64,000 nt of DNA. Origin: Dorea formicigenerans. Its GTDB lineage: Bacteria; Bacillota; Clostridia; Lachnospirales; Lachnospiraceae. The notes under the pieces are model-generated. The model did no database searches and had not been told where the DNA came from. It worked only from the letters and a program-made list of their open reading frames with translations. The stretch is from the NCBI RefSeq assembly GCF_025150245.1, contig NZ_CP102279.1, positions 547,001-611,000 on the forward strand, written 5' to 3'. A program made the position numbers and the translations under genes. Shown here piece by piece: positions 43,805 through 52,085 of this stretch (the first letter of the stretch is position 1; each line of letters begins with the position of its first letter).

Positions 43805-43976
43805 CTCCGAAGGCTCCTTGCAGGAGGGCTGTGATTTTCCGCAGCCACGGTCTGCTCCAAATCAAACAGGGGACGCTACACTTCCCCTGCGCTGGCTGCC
43901 GCCAGCTACCCTTTTGTGGACTTGCCATCTGGGGACACCTTGCGTTGCAAGCTGTTCCCAGCCGATAAGTTTCATA
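43805..43976 (+). ncRNA. Candidate structured RNA/ssDNA segment after IME-2 oriT
   Basis: Hairpins CAGGGGA/TCCCCTG (43867-43889), GCTGGC/GCCAGC (43891-43906) and TGGGGACA/TGTTCCCA with an inner TTGC/GCAA (43930-43960); the linear stretch CCCTTTTGTGGACTTGCCAT lies between the second and third. Same order as the IME-1 segment, with different stem bases. The TAAGTTT tail is also shared (AGCAAGTTT in IME-1). Confidence 0.55.
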
Positions 43977-44002
43977 AAATATAATGCAAATGGAAAGCTA
44001 AC

Positions 44003-44056
44003 TTGACATAAAAGAACTATGTGATATAATGGAAGCATGGAAAGTTAACTTTCCAT
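44003..44056 (+). promoter_or_regulatory. Strong promoter with duplicated operator for the 44073 XRE gene
   Basis: TTGACA (44003-44008), a 16-base spacer and TATAAT (44025-44030). Downstream is the perfect 20-base palindrome ATGGAAAGTTAACTTTCCAT (44037-44056). A partial copy, TGGAAAGCTAACTT (43991-44004), overlaps the -35. This is a typical autoregulated repressor layout. Confidence 0.75.
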
Positions 44057-44072
44057 AAGAGAGGAGGATGAC

Positions 44073-44270
44073 ATGAAAAATCGCCTGGAAGAATTACGAA
44101 AGCAACGAGGCATAAAGCAAGAAGATTTAGCAAATGCATTGGAAGTATCACGACAGACCATCGGCTCTTTGGAAAACGGACGCTATAACCCATCTATTCA
44201 GTTGGCATTTAAGATTGCCAGATATTTCAACATGAGTATTGAAGAAATTTTTATTTACGAGGAGGATTGA
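44073..44270 (+). CDS. Small XRE-type regulator
   Basis: A 65-residue single helix-turn-helix protein (LRKQRGIKQEDLANALEVSR, QTIGSLENGRYNPS) of the type that pairs with a small membrane protein. GAGAGGAGGATGAC precedes the ATG. Probably binds the palindrome upstream and controls itself and the next gene. Confidence 0.9.
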   Translation: MKNRLEELRKQRGIKQEDLANALEVSRQTIGSLENGRYNPSIQLAFKIARYFNMSIEEIFIYEED

Positions 44271-44272
44271 TT

Positions 44273-44689
44273 ATGAAAAAAAGGTTGTTGATTTTAATGA
44301 CAGTTACAGGAATGATTATTCTACTGGGAGGATTGCTAACATACGGTTTGGGAGTACATGAAATAATACCTGTGCCACGTCCCGACTTAATAGTAGTAGG
44401 TACATCTCTCATTGGAATTTTGCTGATTGTATCTGGTGTGTGCGACTTGTTCGTTAAGAAAACCAAAGAAATGGAAATAGAGGAAAATGACGAGAGAAAT
44501 ATTTCGCTTAGTAATGCTGCTATGGCAAGTGGCTTCAAGGTAATGAATGTTACGATTGCTGTTTCTATTTTTGCTTTGATTTTCACCGGATATATGACAG
44601 TAGTCCCATGTTTCACTATTATTGGGGCTTATGCTATTGGACAAATTGTATTTATTGTGCGACTTTGGTACTTGCACAAAACTATGTAA
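44273..44689 (+). CDS. Small membrane protein (DUF2178-like)
   Basis: A 138-residue protein with four hydrophobic helices (about 5-25, 38-62, 88-106, 112-130) and an acidic stretch MEIEENDERNISLSNAAMAS between helices 2 and 3, typical of DUF2178-like proteins paired with small XRE regulators. GAGGAGGATTG precedes ATG 44273. The XRE/membrane pair looks like a cassette placed between oriT and the relaxase. Confidence 0.72.
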   Translation: MKKRLLILMTVTGMIILLGGLLTYGLGVHEIIPVPRPDLIVVGTSLIGILLIVSGVCDLFVKKTKEMEIEENDERNISLSNAAMASGFKVMNVTIAVSIFALIFTGYMTVVPCFTIIGAYAIGQIVFIVRLWYLHKTM

Positions 44690-44792
44690 ATGTATTACTA
44701 AATACCCGCCGCCCCCAGCGGCACAACAAGCAGGAAATCTGAAAAGGTATCCTGCTTTTTCTATGTCCAAAAACGGAAAGGAGGAACACAAA

Positions 44793-46367
44793 ATGCCCTG
44801 TCCACACAACGAAATCTCTATTGTGCAGCGCAGCCACCGCCAGTCTGCGGTTGCCGCCGCTGCTTACCAGAGCGGCGAAAAGCTGTTCTGTGAATATGAC
44901 CAGGAAGTAAAACACTACCCGGAAAAGCGTGGTATCGTCCACAATGAAATCCTGCTCCCGGCAAACGCTCCCCTGGAGTACACAGACCGCAACACCCTCT
45001 GGAACGCTGCCGAAGCTGTTGAGAAGCAATGGAACTCCCAGCTTGCAAGGCGGTGGGTGCTTTCCATTCCCAGAGAGATACCGCCCGACCAGTACGCCGC
45101 CCTTGTACGGGATTTCTGCCGCCAGCAGTTTGTTTCCAAAGGAATGTGCGTGGATTTTGCCATCCATGACAAAGGGAACGGAAACCCACACGCCCATGTC
45201 ATGCTGACCATGCGGGCAATGGATGAGCGTGGGAAATGGCTTCCCAAGAGCCGCAAGGTCTATGAACTTGATAAGAACGGGGAACGAATCAAGCTCCCGT
45301 CCGGCAGGTGGAAAAGCCACAAGGAAGATACGGTTGACTGGAACGACCGCAAATATGGCGAAATCTGGCGGCATGAATGGGAGGTCATCCAAAACCGCTA
45401 TCTGGAAGCCAACAACCGCCCGGAACGAGTAGATCTCCGTTCTTACGAAAGACAGGGGCTTGATATTATCCCTACCGTCCATGAAGGGGCTGCTGTCCGG
45501 CAGATGGAAAAGCGTGGGATTCAGACGAACATCGGCAACCTGAACCGAGAAATCAAAGCCGCCAATAGTTTGATGAAGTCCATCCGGCAGCTTATTAAAA
45601 ATCTCAAAGGCTGGATTGCGGAGCTTAGCGAAAAGCGGAATGAACTGCTTGCCCAAAAAGCTGCGGAGGAAGCGGTCTTTCTTCCCAATCTGCTGATGAA
45701 GTATATGGAGATACGAAAGGCAGAACGGAGCAGCTGGACACGGGCGGGACAAAGCCGGGGGACTTCCAAAGACTTAAAGGCAGTCAGCGAAGCCCTGTCC
45801 TATCTCCAGAGAAAGGGACTTTCCACCGTGGAGGATTTGGAAAACTTTATAGAAACGTCCGGGAAATCTGCCGCCGACTACCGAAAGCAGATGAAGCCAA
45901 AGGAAACCCGCAGCAACGTGATTGACGCTATCCTTGCCGCCCGGACGGACTGTAAGGAATGTAAGCCCGTTTATGAGAAATACCAGAAGATATTTTTCAA
46001 GAAAACTAAGGAAAAATTCAAGCTGGAACACCCGGAGGTTGCCCGGTTTGAGAAAGCCAGTGCCTACCTTGCCAAGCACCCGGACGATAAGGACAGCACG
46101 AAAAAGGAGCTTTTGCAGGAACAGGCGAAGCTTGTGGACGAAATCGCAGACTTGAAAGTACCGTTGACCGAGGTGCAGGAAGATTTGAAGAAGCTGTGGG
46201 ACATCCGCTACTGGGTACGGAAAGCCACACCCGGCACAGAGGAAAGCAAAGAGCCGCCCAAGAAGCAGCCCCTCAAAGAAGTCTTGCAGGATAAGGCTGA
46301 CGAGAAGAGAGCACAGAAAAACGCCCCGGCGCAGACGAAACACAAACAACAGGATATGGAACTTTAA
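44793..46367 (+). CDS. MobA/MobL family relaxase (MOBQ) of IME-2
   Basis: A 524-residue relaxase. ISIVQRSHRQSAVAAAAYQ and SGEKLF near the start, HUH motif NPHAHVMLTMRA around residue 132, DLRSYERQGLDIIPTVHEG near 220, then a long coiled-coil C-terminus. GGAAAGGAGGAACACAAA fits ATG 44793; the frame is open further upstream but without a ribosome site. It is clearly different from the IME-1 relaxase, so the two IMEs are not recent copies. Confidence 0.92.
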   Translation: MPCPHNEISIVQRSHRQSAVAAAAYQSGEKLFCEYDQEVKHYPEKRGIVHNEILLPANAPLEYTDRNTLWNAAEAVEKQWNSQLARRWVLSIPREIPPDQYAALVRDFCRQQFVSKGMCVDFAIHDKGNGNPHAHVMLTMRAMDERGKWLPKSRKVYELDKNGERIKLPSGRWKSHKEDTVDWNDRKYGEIWRHEWEVIQNRYLEANNRPERVDLRSYERQGLDIIPTVHEGAAVRQMEKRGIQTNIGNLNREIKAANSLMKSIRQLIKNLKGWIAELSEKRNELLAQKAAEEAVFLPNLLMKYMEIRKAERSSWTRAGQSRGTSKDLKAVSEALSYLQRKGLSTVEDLENFIETSGKSAADYRKQMKPKETRSNVIDAILAARTDCKECKPVYEKYQKIFFKKTKEKFKLEHPEVARFEKASAYLAKHPDDKDSTKKELLQEQAKLVDEIADLKVPLTEVQEDLKKLWDIRYWVRKATPGTEESKEPPKKQPLKEVLQDKADEKRAQKNAPAQTKHKQQDMEL

Positions 46368-46433
46368 CAGGCACTTGCCATTTTCAGATTGAGAATGATA
46401 AGTGCCTTTTCTTTTTTACAAGGAGGAATTGAT

Positions 46434-47078
46434 TTGAATGTATTTGAAGCTGTGAAGCAGTCCGTTACGACAAGACAGGCTGCGGAGCATTACGGAATCC
46501 GGGTAAACAGAAACGGGATGGCTTGCTGCCCGTTCCACAACGATAAGACCCCCAGCATGAAGCTGGACAAGCGTTTCCACTGCTTCGGATGTGGTGCAGA
46601 TGGGGATGTGATTGATTTTGTAGCTGCCCTGTACGGGCTGGGGAAAAAGGAAGCCGCCGCACAGTTGGCGAGTGACTTCGGGCTTGCCTATGAGGACTGG
46701 AAGCCACCGGGCAGGGCAAGGAAGCCCAAGCCCCGGCAGAAATCCCCGGAAGAACAGTTCCGGGAAGCAAAGGCACATTGCTTCCGTGTCCTTGCCGATT
46801 ATCTACACCTCTTACGGGTATGGAAAACCGACTATGCCCCGCACTCCCCGGAGGAAGCGTTTCATCCCCGGTTCGTGGAAGCCTTGCAGAAGCAAGCCCA
46901 TGTGGAATATCTGCTGGATGTGCTGCTGTTTGGGGATACGGAGGAAATCGCTTCACTGATTACGGAACATGGAAAGGATGTGATACAGCTTGAACAGCGA
47001 ATGGCAGAGCTTGCCGCCGCAGACGCAGCAAGAACTAAAAAACACCATGAACGCCATGCAGCCGCCCCAGAGCGTTGA
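46434..47078 (+). CDS. CHC2 zinc-finger DNA primase-like protein
   Basis: A 214-residue protein whose N-terminal 90 residues form a DnaG-type CHC2 zinc finger (CPFHNDKTPSMKLDKRFHCF then GCGADGDVIDFVA). There is no toprim domain, so it would work together with the helicase-like protein that follows. The TTG start at 46434 follows AAGGAGG; upstream in-frame codons lie in non-conserved sequence. Confidence 0.85.
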   Translation: MNVFEAVKQSVTTRQAAEHYGIRVNRNGMACCPFHNDKTPSMKLDKRFHCFGCGADGDVIDFVAALYGLGKKEAAAQLASDFGLAYEDWKPPGRARKPKPRQKSPEEQFREAKAHCFRVLADYLHLLRVWKTDYAPHSPEEAFHPRFVEALQKQAHVEYLLDVLLFGDTEEIASLITEHGKDVIQLEQRMAELAAADAARTKKHHERHAAAPER

Positions 47079-48384
47079 GGAAGTAAAGGCAACTCTGGAA
47101 ACCACCGAGAAAGGCGGTGTCCGCCAGAGCATACGGAACTGCCTGACCGTATTCCAGCGTGACCCGGTGCTTGCCGGGGCAATCGCCTATAACATCCTGA
47201 CCGACCGAAAGGACATCATAAAGCCCATCGGTTTTCACAGAGAAAGCACAGCCCTGACCGATACAGACATGAAGTATCTGCTTCTCTATCTGGAGGAAAC
47301 CTACGGGCTGACCAGTGAGAAAAAGATTGAAACCGCCATCGGGATTGTGGCGAATGAGAATAAGTACCACCCCATCCGGGATTTTCTGAACAGCCTTGCA
47401 TGGGACGGGACGGAGCGCATCCGCTTCTGTCTGCGGCACTTTCTGGGGGCGGATGTGGACGATTACACCTATGAAGCCCTAAAGCTGTTTCTTTTGGGGG
47501 CGATTACAAGGGCATTTAAGCCCGGAAGCAAGTTTGAAATCATGCTGTGTCTGGTAGGCGGTCAGGGGGCTGGCAAGTCCACCTTCTTCCGTCTGCTGGC
47601 AGTCCGGGACGAGTGGTTTTCCGATGATTTGCGGAAGCTGGACGATGATAACGTGTACCGCAAGCTGCAAGGTCACTGGATAATTGAAATGTCGGAAATG
47701 ATGGCAACCGCCAATGCCAAGAGCATTGAGGAAATCAAGTCTTTTCTAAGCCGACAGAAAGAGGTTTATAAGATACCCTATGAAACCCACCCGGCAGACC
47801 GTCCCCGTCAGTGCGTGTTCGGCGGTACTTCCAACGCCCTTGACTTTCTCCCCCTTGACCGTTCCGGCAACCGCCGATTTATCCCGGTCATGGTGTACCC
47901 GGAGCAAGCCGAGGTTCACATTTTGGAGGACGAAGCCGCTTCCAGAGCCTATATCAGCCAGATGTGGGCGGAAGCAATGGAGATTTACCGAAGCGGCAGG
48001 TACAAGCTGTCATTCAGCCCAGCCATGCAGCGGTATCTCAAAGAACACCAGCGGGATTTTATGCCGGAGGACACCAAAGCCGGGATGATACAGGCTTACC
48101 TTGATAAGTACACCGGGGAAACGGTCTGTTCCAAGCAGCTCTACAAGGAAGCCTTAAATCACACCTTTGACGAGCCGAAGCAATGGGAAATCCGGGAAAT
48201 CAACGAGATAATGAACCAGTGCATTACCGGGTGGAACTACTTTTCCAATCCAAGAATGTTTGCGGAATATGGCAGACAAAAGGGCTGGGAGCGTGAAATC
48301 CCGGCAACGGACACCGACAACCCGCCCGAAAAATCTATGGACGGTTTTGTGGAGGTCACGGAGCAGATGGAGCTTCCATTCTGA
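46990..48384 (+). CDS. VapE family ATPase/helicase-like replication protein
   Basis: A 464-residue virulence-associated protein E family member. Walker A is GGQGAGKSTFFRLL near residue 190; HWIIEMSEMMA is the Walker B-like strand; CVFGGTSNALDFLPLDRSGN contains sensor motifs. Together with the CHC2 protein it forms a primase-helicase pair for the IME. A TTG at 46990 within the previous gene is the likely start (overlap 89 bases), with GGAAAGGA upstream; a start further inside is possible. Confidence 0.87.
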   Translation: MNSEWQSLPPQTQQELKNTMNAMQPPQSVEEVKATLETTEKGGVRQSIRNCLTVFQRDPVLAGAIAYNILTDRKDIIKPIGFHRESTALTDTDMKYLLLYLEETYGLTSEKKIETAIGIVANENKYHPIRDFLNSLAWDGTERIRFCLRHFLGADVDDYTYEALKLFLLGAITRAFKPGSKFEIMLCLVGGQGAGKSTFFRLLAVRDEWFSDDLRKLDDDNVYRKLQGHWIIEMSEMMATANAKSIEEIKSFLSRQKEVYKIPYETHPADRPRQCVFGGTSNALDFLPLDRSGNRRFIPVMVYPEQAEVHILEDEAASRAYISQMWAEAMEIYRSGRYKLSFSPAMQRYLKEHQRDFMPEDTKAGMIQAYLDKYTGETVCSKQLYKEALNHTFDEPKQWEIREINEIMNQCITGWNYFSNPRMFAEYGRQKGWEREIPATDTDNPPEKSMDGFVEVTEQMELPF

Positions 48385-48392
48385 AAATGACA

Positions 48393-48584
48393 GCCCGTTG
48401 CCGACTTCGTTGCTATCCCGTTGCCGAGCCGGTTGCCGGGGAAAAACCCATAACTGCGGGCTTTTCTCCCCTATGACAACCAAAACAACAGAAAAATAAA
48501 AGAAAAGTATAAATAGTAACCACCGCCAGATTGAGATTGTTTGCAAGGTCTTTTGAAGCCCGTTGCCGGACTTCGTTGCCGACA
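48393..48584 (+). repeat. GTTGCCG repeats between the vapE-like gene and the recombinase
   Basis: GCCCGTTGCCGACTTCGTTG (48393-48412) recurs with one added G at 48558-48578; GTTGCCG occurs about five times in 200 bases. The gap holds no gene. May be protein-binding sites near the recombinase. Confidence 0.5.
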
Positions 48585-48625
48585 CCCTCTGTCTGGCTAT
48601 TTTCATGTATGGAGGATAACTGCCT

Positions 48626-48823
48626 ATGGCAAAAAACAAAACAGAGATTCATGTGACCACTGTATTTGACGGGGAGCTGGACGCCACCGATGTGTTCGTC
48701 AGCCTGATTTCCCAGAAATACGGCAAGACAAATACAAAAGAATATCTTGCTAAAAAGAAAGAATTGAAGTATAATGAAGATGAGGTTCAAAAGAGCCGGA
48801 TACCGTCTGGATTGTGTGGGTAA
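48626..48823 (+). CDS. Small protein before the IME-2 recombinase
   Basis: A 65-residue protein (IHVTTVFDGELDATDVFVSL in the middle) whose stop directly abuts the recombinase ATG, so the two are coupled. Its place resembles that of TnpW-like or excisionase-like small proteins, but I do not recognise a family. GGAGGATAACTGCCT precedes the ATG. Confidence 0.65.
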   Translation: MAKNKTEIHVTTVFDGELDATDVFVSLISQKYGKTNTKEYLAKKKELKYNEDEVQKSRIPSGLCG

Positions 48824-50494
48824 ATGGCTATGATGAACGAAATGGAATACAGAACAATCGGTTCGGCACTTGCCGGGGGCTATCGTGCAGCGGTCTATTG
48901 CAGACTGTCAAAGGACGATGACCTGCAAGGCGAAAGTGCCAGTATCGCAAACCAGCGTGATATGCTGGAAAAATACTGCGAAAAGCAGGGATGGGAGGTT
49001 GTGGCAGTCTATCAGGACGATGGCTTCACAGGTCTTAATATGGAGCGTCCTGATTTACAGAGAATGTTGAGATCCATTGAGCGCAGGCAAATCAACCTTG
49101 TTATCACGAAAGACCTCAGCCGACTGGGGCGTAACTATCTGCAAACCGGGCATTTGATTGAGGACTTTTTCCCAAGAAACGGGGTGCGCTATATCGCCAT
49201 GAATGACGGTATCGACACCTTACGGGATAACAACGACATTGCCCCGTTCAAGAATATCCTGAACGAGATGTACAGCAAGGATATTTCCAAGAAAGTCCAT
49301 TCCTCTTATCTTCTGAAAGCGCAGAAAGGACAGTTTACCGGGTGTCTTGCCCCGTTTGGGTATCGGAAAGACCCGGAGGACAAAAACCATCTGCTCATTG
49401 ACGAGGAAACCGCCCCGATTGTGCGGCTGATTTTCGGATATGCCCTAAACGGTCATGGTCCGAACTATATCCGCAGACGGCTGGAGGAAGAAAAAATCCC
49501 CTGCCCCACATGGTGGAACCGGGAACGGGGGCTTCGCAATACCCGCACCAAATGGGAAAAGAAAGACCCGGAAAACGGGCGGTATATGTGGGACTTCTCC
49601 GTTATCAAAGACCTTTTGATGAATCCCGTCTACACCGGGGCGATTGCTTCCCAGAAAAAAGACTACCGCTTCAAAATCGGCACGATTGGGGAAAAGAAAC
49701 CGGAGGACTGGGTTGTGGTTGAGGGACAGCACGAACCGCTGATTGACCGCATGAGCTTTGATATTGTGCAGAACAAGCTGAAATCCCGCCAGCGTCCGGG
49801 GCAGACCAATGAAATCAGCCTGTTTGCCGGACTGATAAAATGCGGCGAGTGTGGGAAGTCGCTGACGATACGCTACACAAACGCAAAACATCCCCAGCGG
49901 ATTTACTCCTGCAAGACCTACAATGCCTTTGGAAAGAACCACTGCACCCAGCACCGGATTGATTATGACACCCTTTACAGTCATGTGCTGCGGAAAATCC
50001 GGGAATGTGCCAGAGCTGCCCTGATGGACGGAGAAGCGGTTGCCGACCGCCTGACCAATACCTGTGAAGCCGAGCAGCGGGAACAGCGGGAAGCAATGGA
50101 ACGCTCCCTTACAAGGGACGAGGAACGGATTGAGGTTCTGGACAAAATGGTAATGCGGCTTTATGAGGATATGATTGCAGGGCGTATCAGTGAGCAGAAC
50201 TTCAACACCATGCTGGAAAAGACGCAGACCGAGCAGACGGAGCTTAAAACAAAAGTGTCCGAGGGCAGAAAGCGGCTGTCCGATGAAGTCCAGCTTGCCA
50301 ATGATGCAAAACAATGGGTGGAAGCCATTCAGGAATACGCCAACATCACAGAGCTGGATGCAGCCACCCTTAACCGCTTAATCAAAGAAATCGTCGTGCA
50401 TGAGCGCATTGACGAAGATAAAACAAGACACATTTCTATCGAAATTCATTTTAATCTCAAACCCATCCCGGAGGTGGAACAGGTCACTGCCTGA
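48824..50494 (+). CDS. Large serine recombinase of IME-2
   Basis: A 556-residue recombinase. The catalytic serine is Ser29 in VYCRLSKDDD; KDLSRLGRNYLQTG and MNDGID follow. A recombinase domain (residues 180-300), a zinc ribbon (CGECGKSLTIRY, then CKTYNAFGKNHCTQH) and a coiled coil complete it. It belongs to a different branch from the IME-1/IME-3 enzymes and lies at the right end of its element, 100 bases from the junction. Confidence 0.93.
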   Translation: MAMMNEMEYRTIGSALAGGYRAAVYCRLSKDDDLQGESASIANQRDMLEKYCEKQGWEVVAVYQDDGFTGLNMERPDLQRMLRSIERRQINLVITKDLSRLGRNYLQTGHLIEDFFPRNGVRYIAMNDGIDTLRDNNDIAPFKNILNEMYSKDISKKVHSSYLLKAQKGQFTGCLAPFGYRKDPEDKNHLLIDEETAPIVRLIFGYALNGHGPNYIRRRLEEEKIPCPTWWNRERGLRNTRTKWEKKDPENGRYMWDFSVIKDLLMNPVYTGAIASQKKDYRFKIGTIGEKKPEDWVVVEGQHEPLIDRMSFDIVQNKLKSRQRPGQTNEISLFAGLIKCGECGKSLTIRYTNAKHPQRIYSCKTYNAFGKNHCTQHRIDYDTLYSHVLRKIRECARAALMDGEAVADRLTNTCEAEQREQREAMERSLTRDEERIEVLDKMVMRLYEDMIAGRISEQNFNTMLEKTQTEQTELKTKVSEGRKRLSDEVQLANDAKQWVEAIQEYANITELDAATLNRLIKEIVVHERIDEDKTRHISIEIHFNLKPIPEVEQVTA

Positions 50495-50603
50495 CCTGTC
50501 CCGCCTGGATGGTTCTCTTAAAAACACCATATAGATTTTTGTACGCCGCCGCCCGCCATCGAGCAGAATTTTACACCTAATTGGGGATAAAACAGCTCAT
50601 GGC

Positions 50604-50670
50604 CGGCGCCGGTGTAGCCGTAGTCGGCATGGTCCTTGTACCTCTGCTCTCCGGGCTGTTCTCTGTCTAA
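50604..50670 (+). pseudogene. Maff2 family protein, 3' part
   Basis: Encodes GAGVAVVGMVLVPLLSGLF and two more residues, then stops. Joined to 39674-39825 it completes the 72-codon maff2 gene. No start or ribosome site of its own. Confidence 0.85.
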
Positions 50671-50739
50671 GCGTTCCTGCATGAAATCCTTGCCGCTCCC
50701 GCAGTTCTGCGGGGGCGGCGGAAAGGAGGTTGACACCGT

Positions 50740-51609
50740 ATGGATTTCTTACTTGAAGCCCTGACAAATTGGCTGAAAGAAATGCTGGTGGGCGGTATTA
50801 TGAGCAACCTTTCGGGGATGTTTGACAGCGTAAACCAACAGGTCGCGGATATATCCGTACAGGTAGGACAGACCCCACAGGGATGGAATGGCAGTATTTT
50901 CAATATGATTGAGAATCTGTCAAACTCCATCATGGTGCCGATTGCAGGTGTGATCCTGGCTATCGTGATGACCGTAGACCTGATCCAGATGATTGCAGAC
51001 AAGAACAACCTGCATGATGTGGATACCTGGATGATTTTCAAGTGGGTGTTCAAATCAGCTGCCGCCATCCTCATTGTCACAAACACATGGAATATCGTGA
51101 TGGGCGTCTTTGATATGGCGCAGAGCGTGGTGGCGCAGGCGGCAGGGATTATCAATTCGGATGCGTCCATTGACATTTCCTCAGTTATGACCGATCTGGA
51201 ACCGAGGCTGATGGAAATGGATTTGGGACCGCTGTTCGGACTGTGGTTCCAATCCCTCTTTATTGGCATTACCATGTGGGCGTTGTATATCTGTATCTTT
51301 ATCGTTATTTATGGCCGTATGATCGAGATCTACCTTGTAACTTCGGTGGCTCCCGTTCCAATGGCTGCAATGATGGGCAAAGAATGGGGCGGTATGGGAC
51401 AGAATTACCTCCGATCCCTGCTGGCACTGGGCTTTCAGGCGTTTCTCATTATCGTCTGCGTGGCAATTTATGCTGTGCTGGTGCAGAACATCGCTATGGA
51501 AGATGACATCATCATGGCAATCTGGAGCTGCGTGGGCTACACTGTACTGCTATGTTTTACGCTGTTCAAAACCGGCAGTCTCGCCAAATCAGTCTTTCAG
51601 GCGCACTAA
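50740..51609 (+). CDS. TrbL-like conjugation membrane protein
   Basis: A 289-residue protein with about six to seven membrane helices (near 60-80, 95-118, 170-195, 200-215, 235-258, 263-283), in the position of the TrbL/VirB6-like channel subunit of Tn1549-type systems. DLIQMIADKNNLHDVDTWMI is a conserved-looking loop. GAAAGGAGGTTGACACCGT precedes the ATG. Intact. Confidence 0.85.
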   Translation: MDFLLEALTNWLKEMLVGGIMSNLSGMFDSVNQQVADISVQVGQTPQGWNGSIFNMIENLSNSIMVPIAGVILAIVMTVDLIQMIADKNNLHDVDTWMIFKWVFKSAAAILIVTNTWNIVMGVFDMAQSVVAQAAGIINSDASIDISSVMTDLEPRLMEMDLGPLFGLWFQSLFIGITMWALYICIFIVIYGRMIEIYLVTSVAPVPMAAMMGKEWGGMGQNYLRSLLALGFQAFLIIVCVAIYAVLVQNIAMEDDIIMAIWSCVGYTVLLCFTLFKTGSLAKSVFQAH

Positions 51610-51629
51610 AACGGAAGGAGGTTTCCACA

Positions 51630-52085
51630 TTGGCTTATGTACCCGTACCCAAGGACTTAACAAAAGTCAAAACAAAGGTCATGTTCAATCTGACCAAGCG
51701 GCAGCTTATCTGCTTCACGGGCGGAGCGCTTATTGGCGTACCGCTTTTCTTTTTGCTCAGAAAACCTACCGGAAACAGTGTAGCGGCTATGTGTATGATG
51801 CTGGTTATGCTGCCCTTCTTTATGCTGGCTATGTACGAAAAGCATGGACAGCCGCTGGAAAAGATCGTGGGCAACATTCTCAAAGTAGCTGTGATCCGTC
51901 CCAAGCAGCGTCCCTACCAGACCAACAACTTTTATGCCGTATTAAAGCGGCAGGAAATGCTCGATAAGGAGGTGTATGACATTGTTCACCGCAATAAAAA
52001 AATGGCTGCATCGGATGTTCGGAAAAACCGAGGAAAAAACTGTGCAGCCGGTAAAGACAAAGAAAAAACTGTCCCGCGCCGATAA
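51630..52085 (+). CDS. PrgI family conjugation protein
   Basis: A 151-residue protein with two adjacent helices (LICFTGGALIGVPLFFLL and NSVAAMCMMLVMLPFFML) and a cytoplasmic tail, the PrgI pattern; it is a VirB3-like partner of VirB4. The TTG start at 51630 has GGAAGGAGG upstream. The last 110 bases overlap virB4 in another frame, a usual arrangement here. Confidence 0.85.
   Translation: MAYVPVPKDLTKVKTKVMFNLTKRQLICFTGGALIGVPLFFLLRKPTGNSVAAMCMMLVMLPFFMLAMYEKHGQPLEKIVGNILKVAVIRPKQRPYQTNNFYAVLKRQEMLDKEVYDIVHRNKKMAASDVRKNRGKNCAAGKDKEKTVPRR

Larger units (their letters stand above)
39826..50603 (+). mobile_element. IME-2: mobilizable element inserted in maff2
   Basis: The ends are marked by TCATGGC at 39819-39825 and 50597-50603 (11 of 11 with one mismatch as CAG[T/C]TCATGGC). 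Removing the insert rebuilds maff2 in frame. It carries XRE regulators, TnpV, a DUF1835 protein, a replication HTH protein, DUF3847, oriT, a MOBQ relaxase, a CHC2 primase, a VapE helicase and a serine recombinase at the right end. Length is about 10.8 kb. Confidence 0.87.

Noticed and set aside
44682-45752. 356-codon minus-strand open frame
   Set aside because: Opposite the IME-2 relaxase; no ribosome site or conserved motif.
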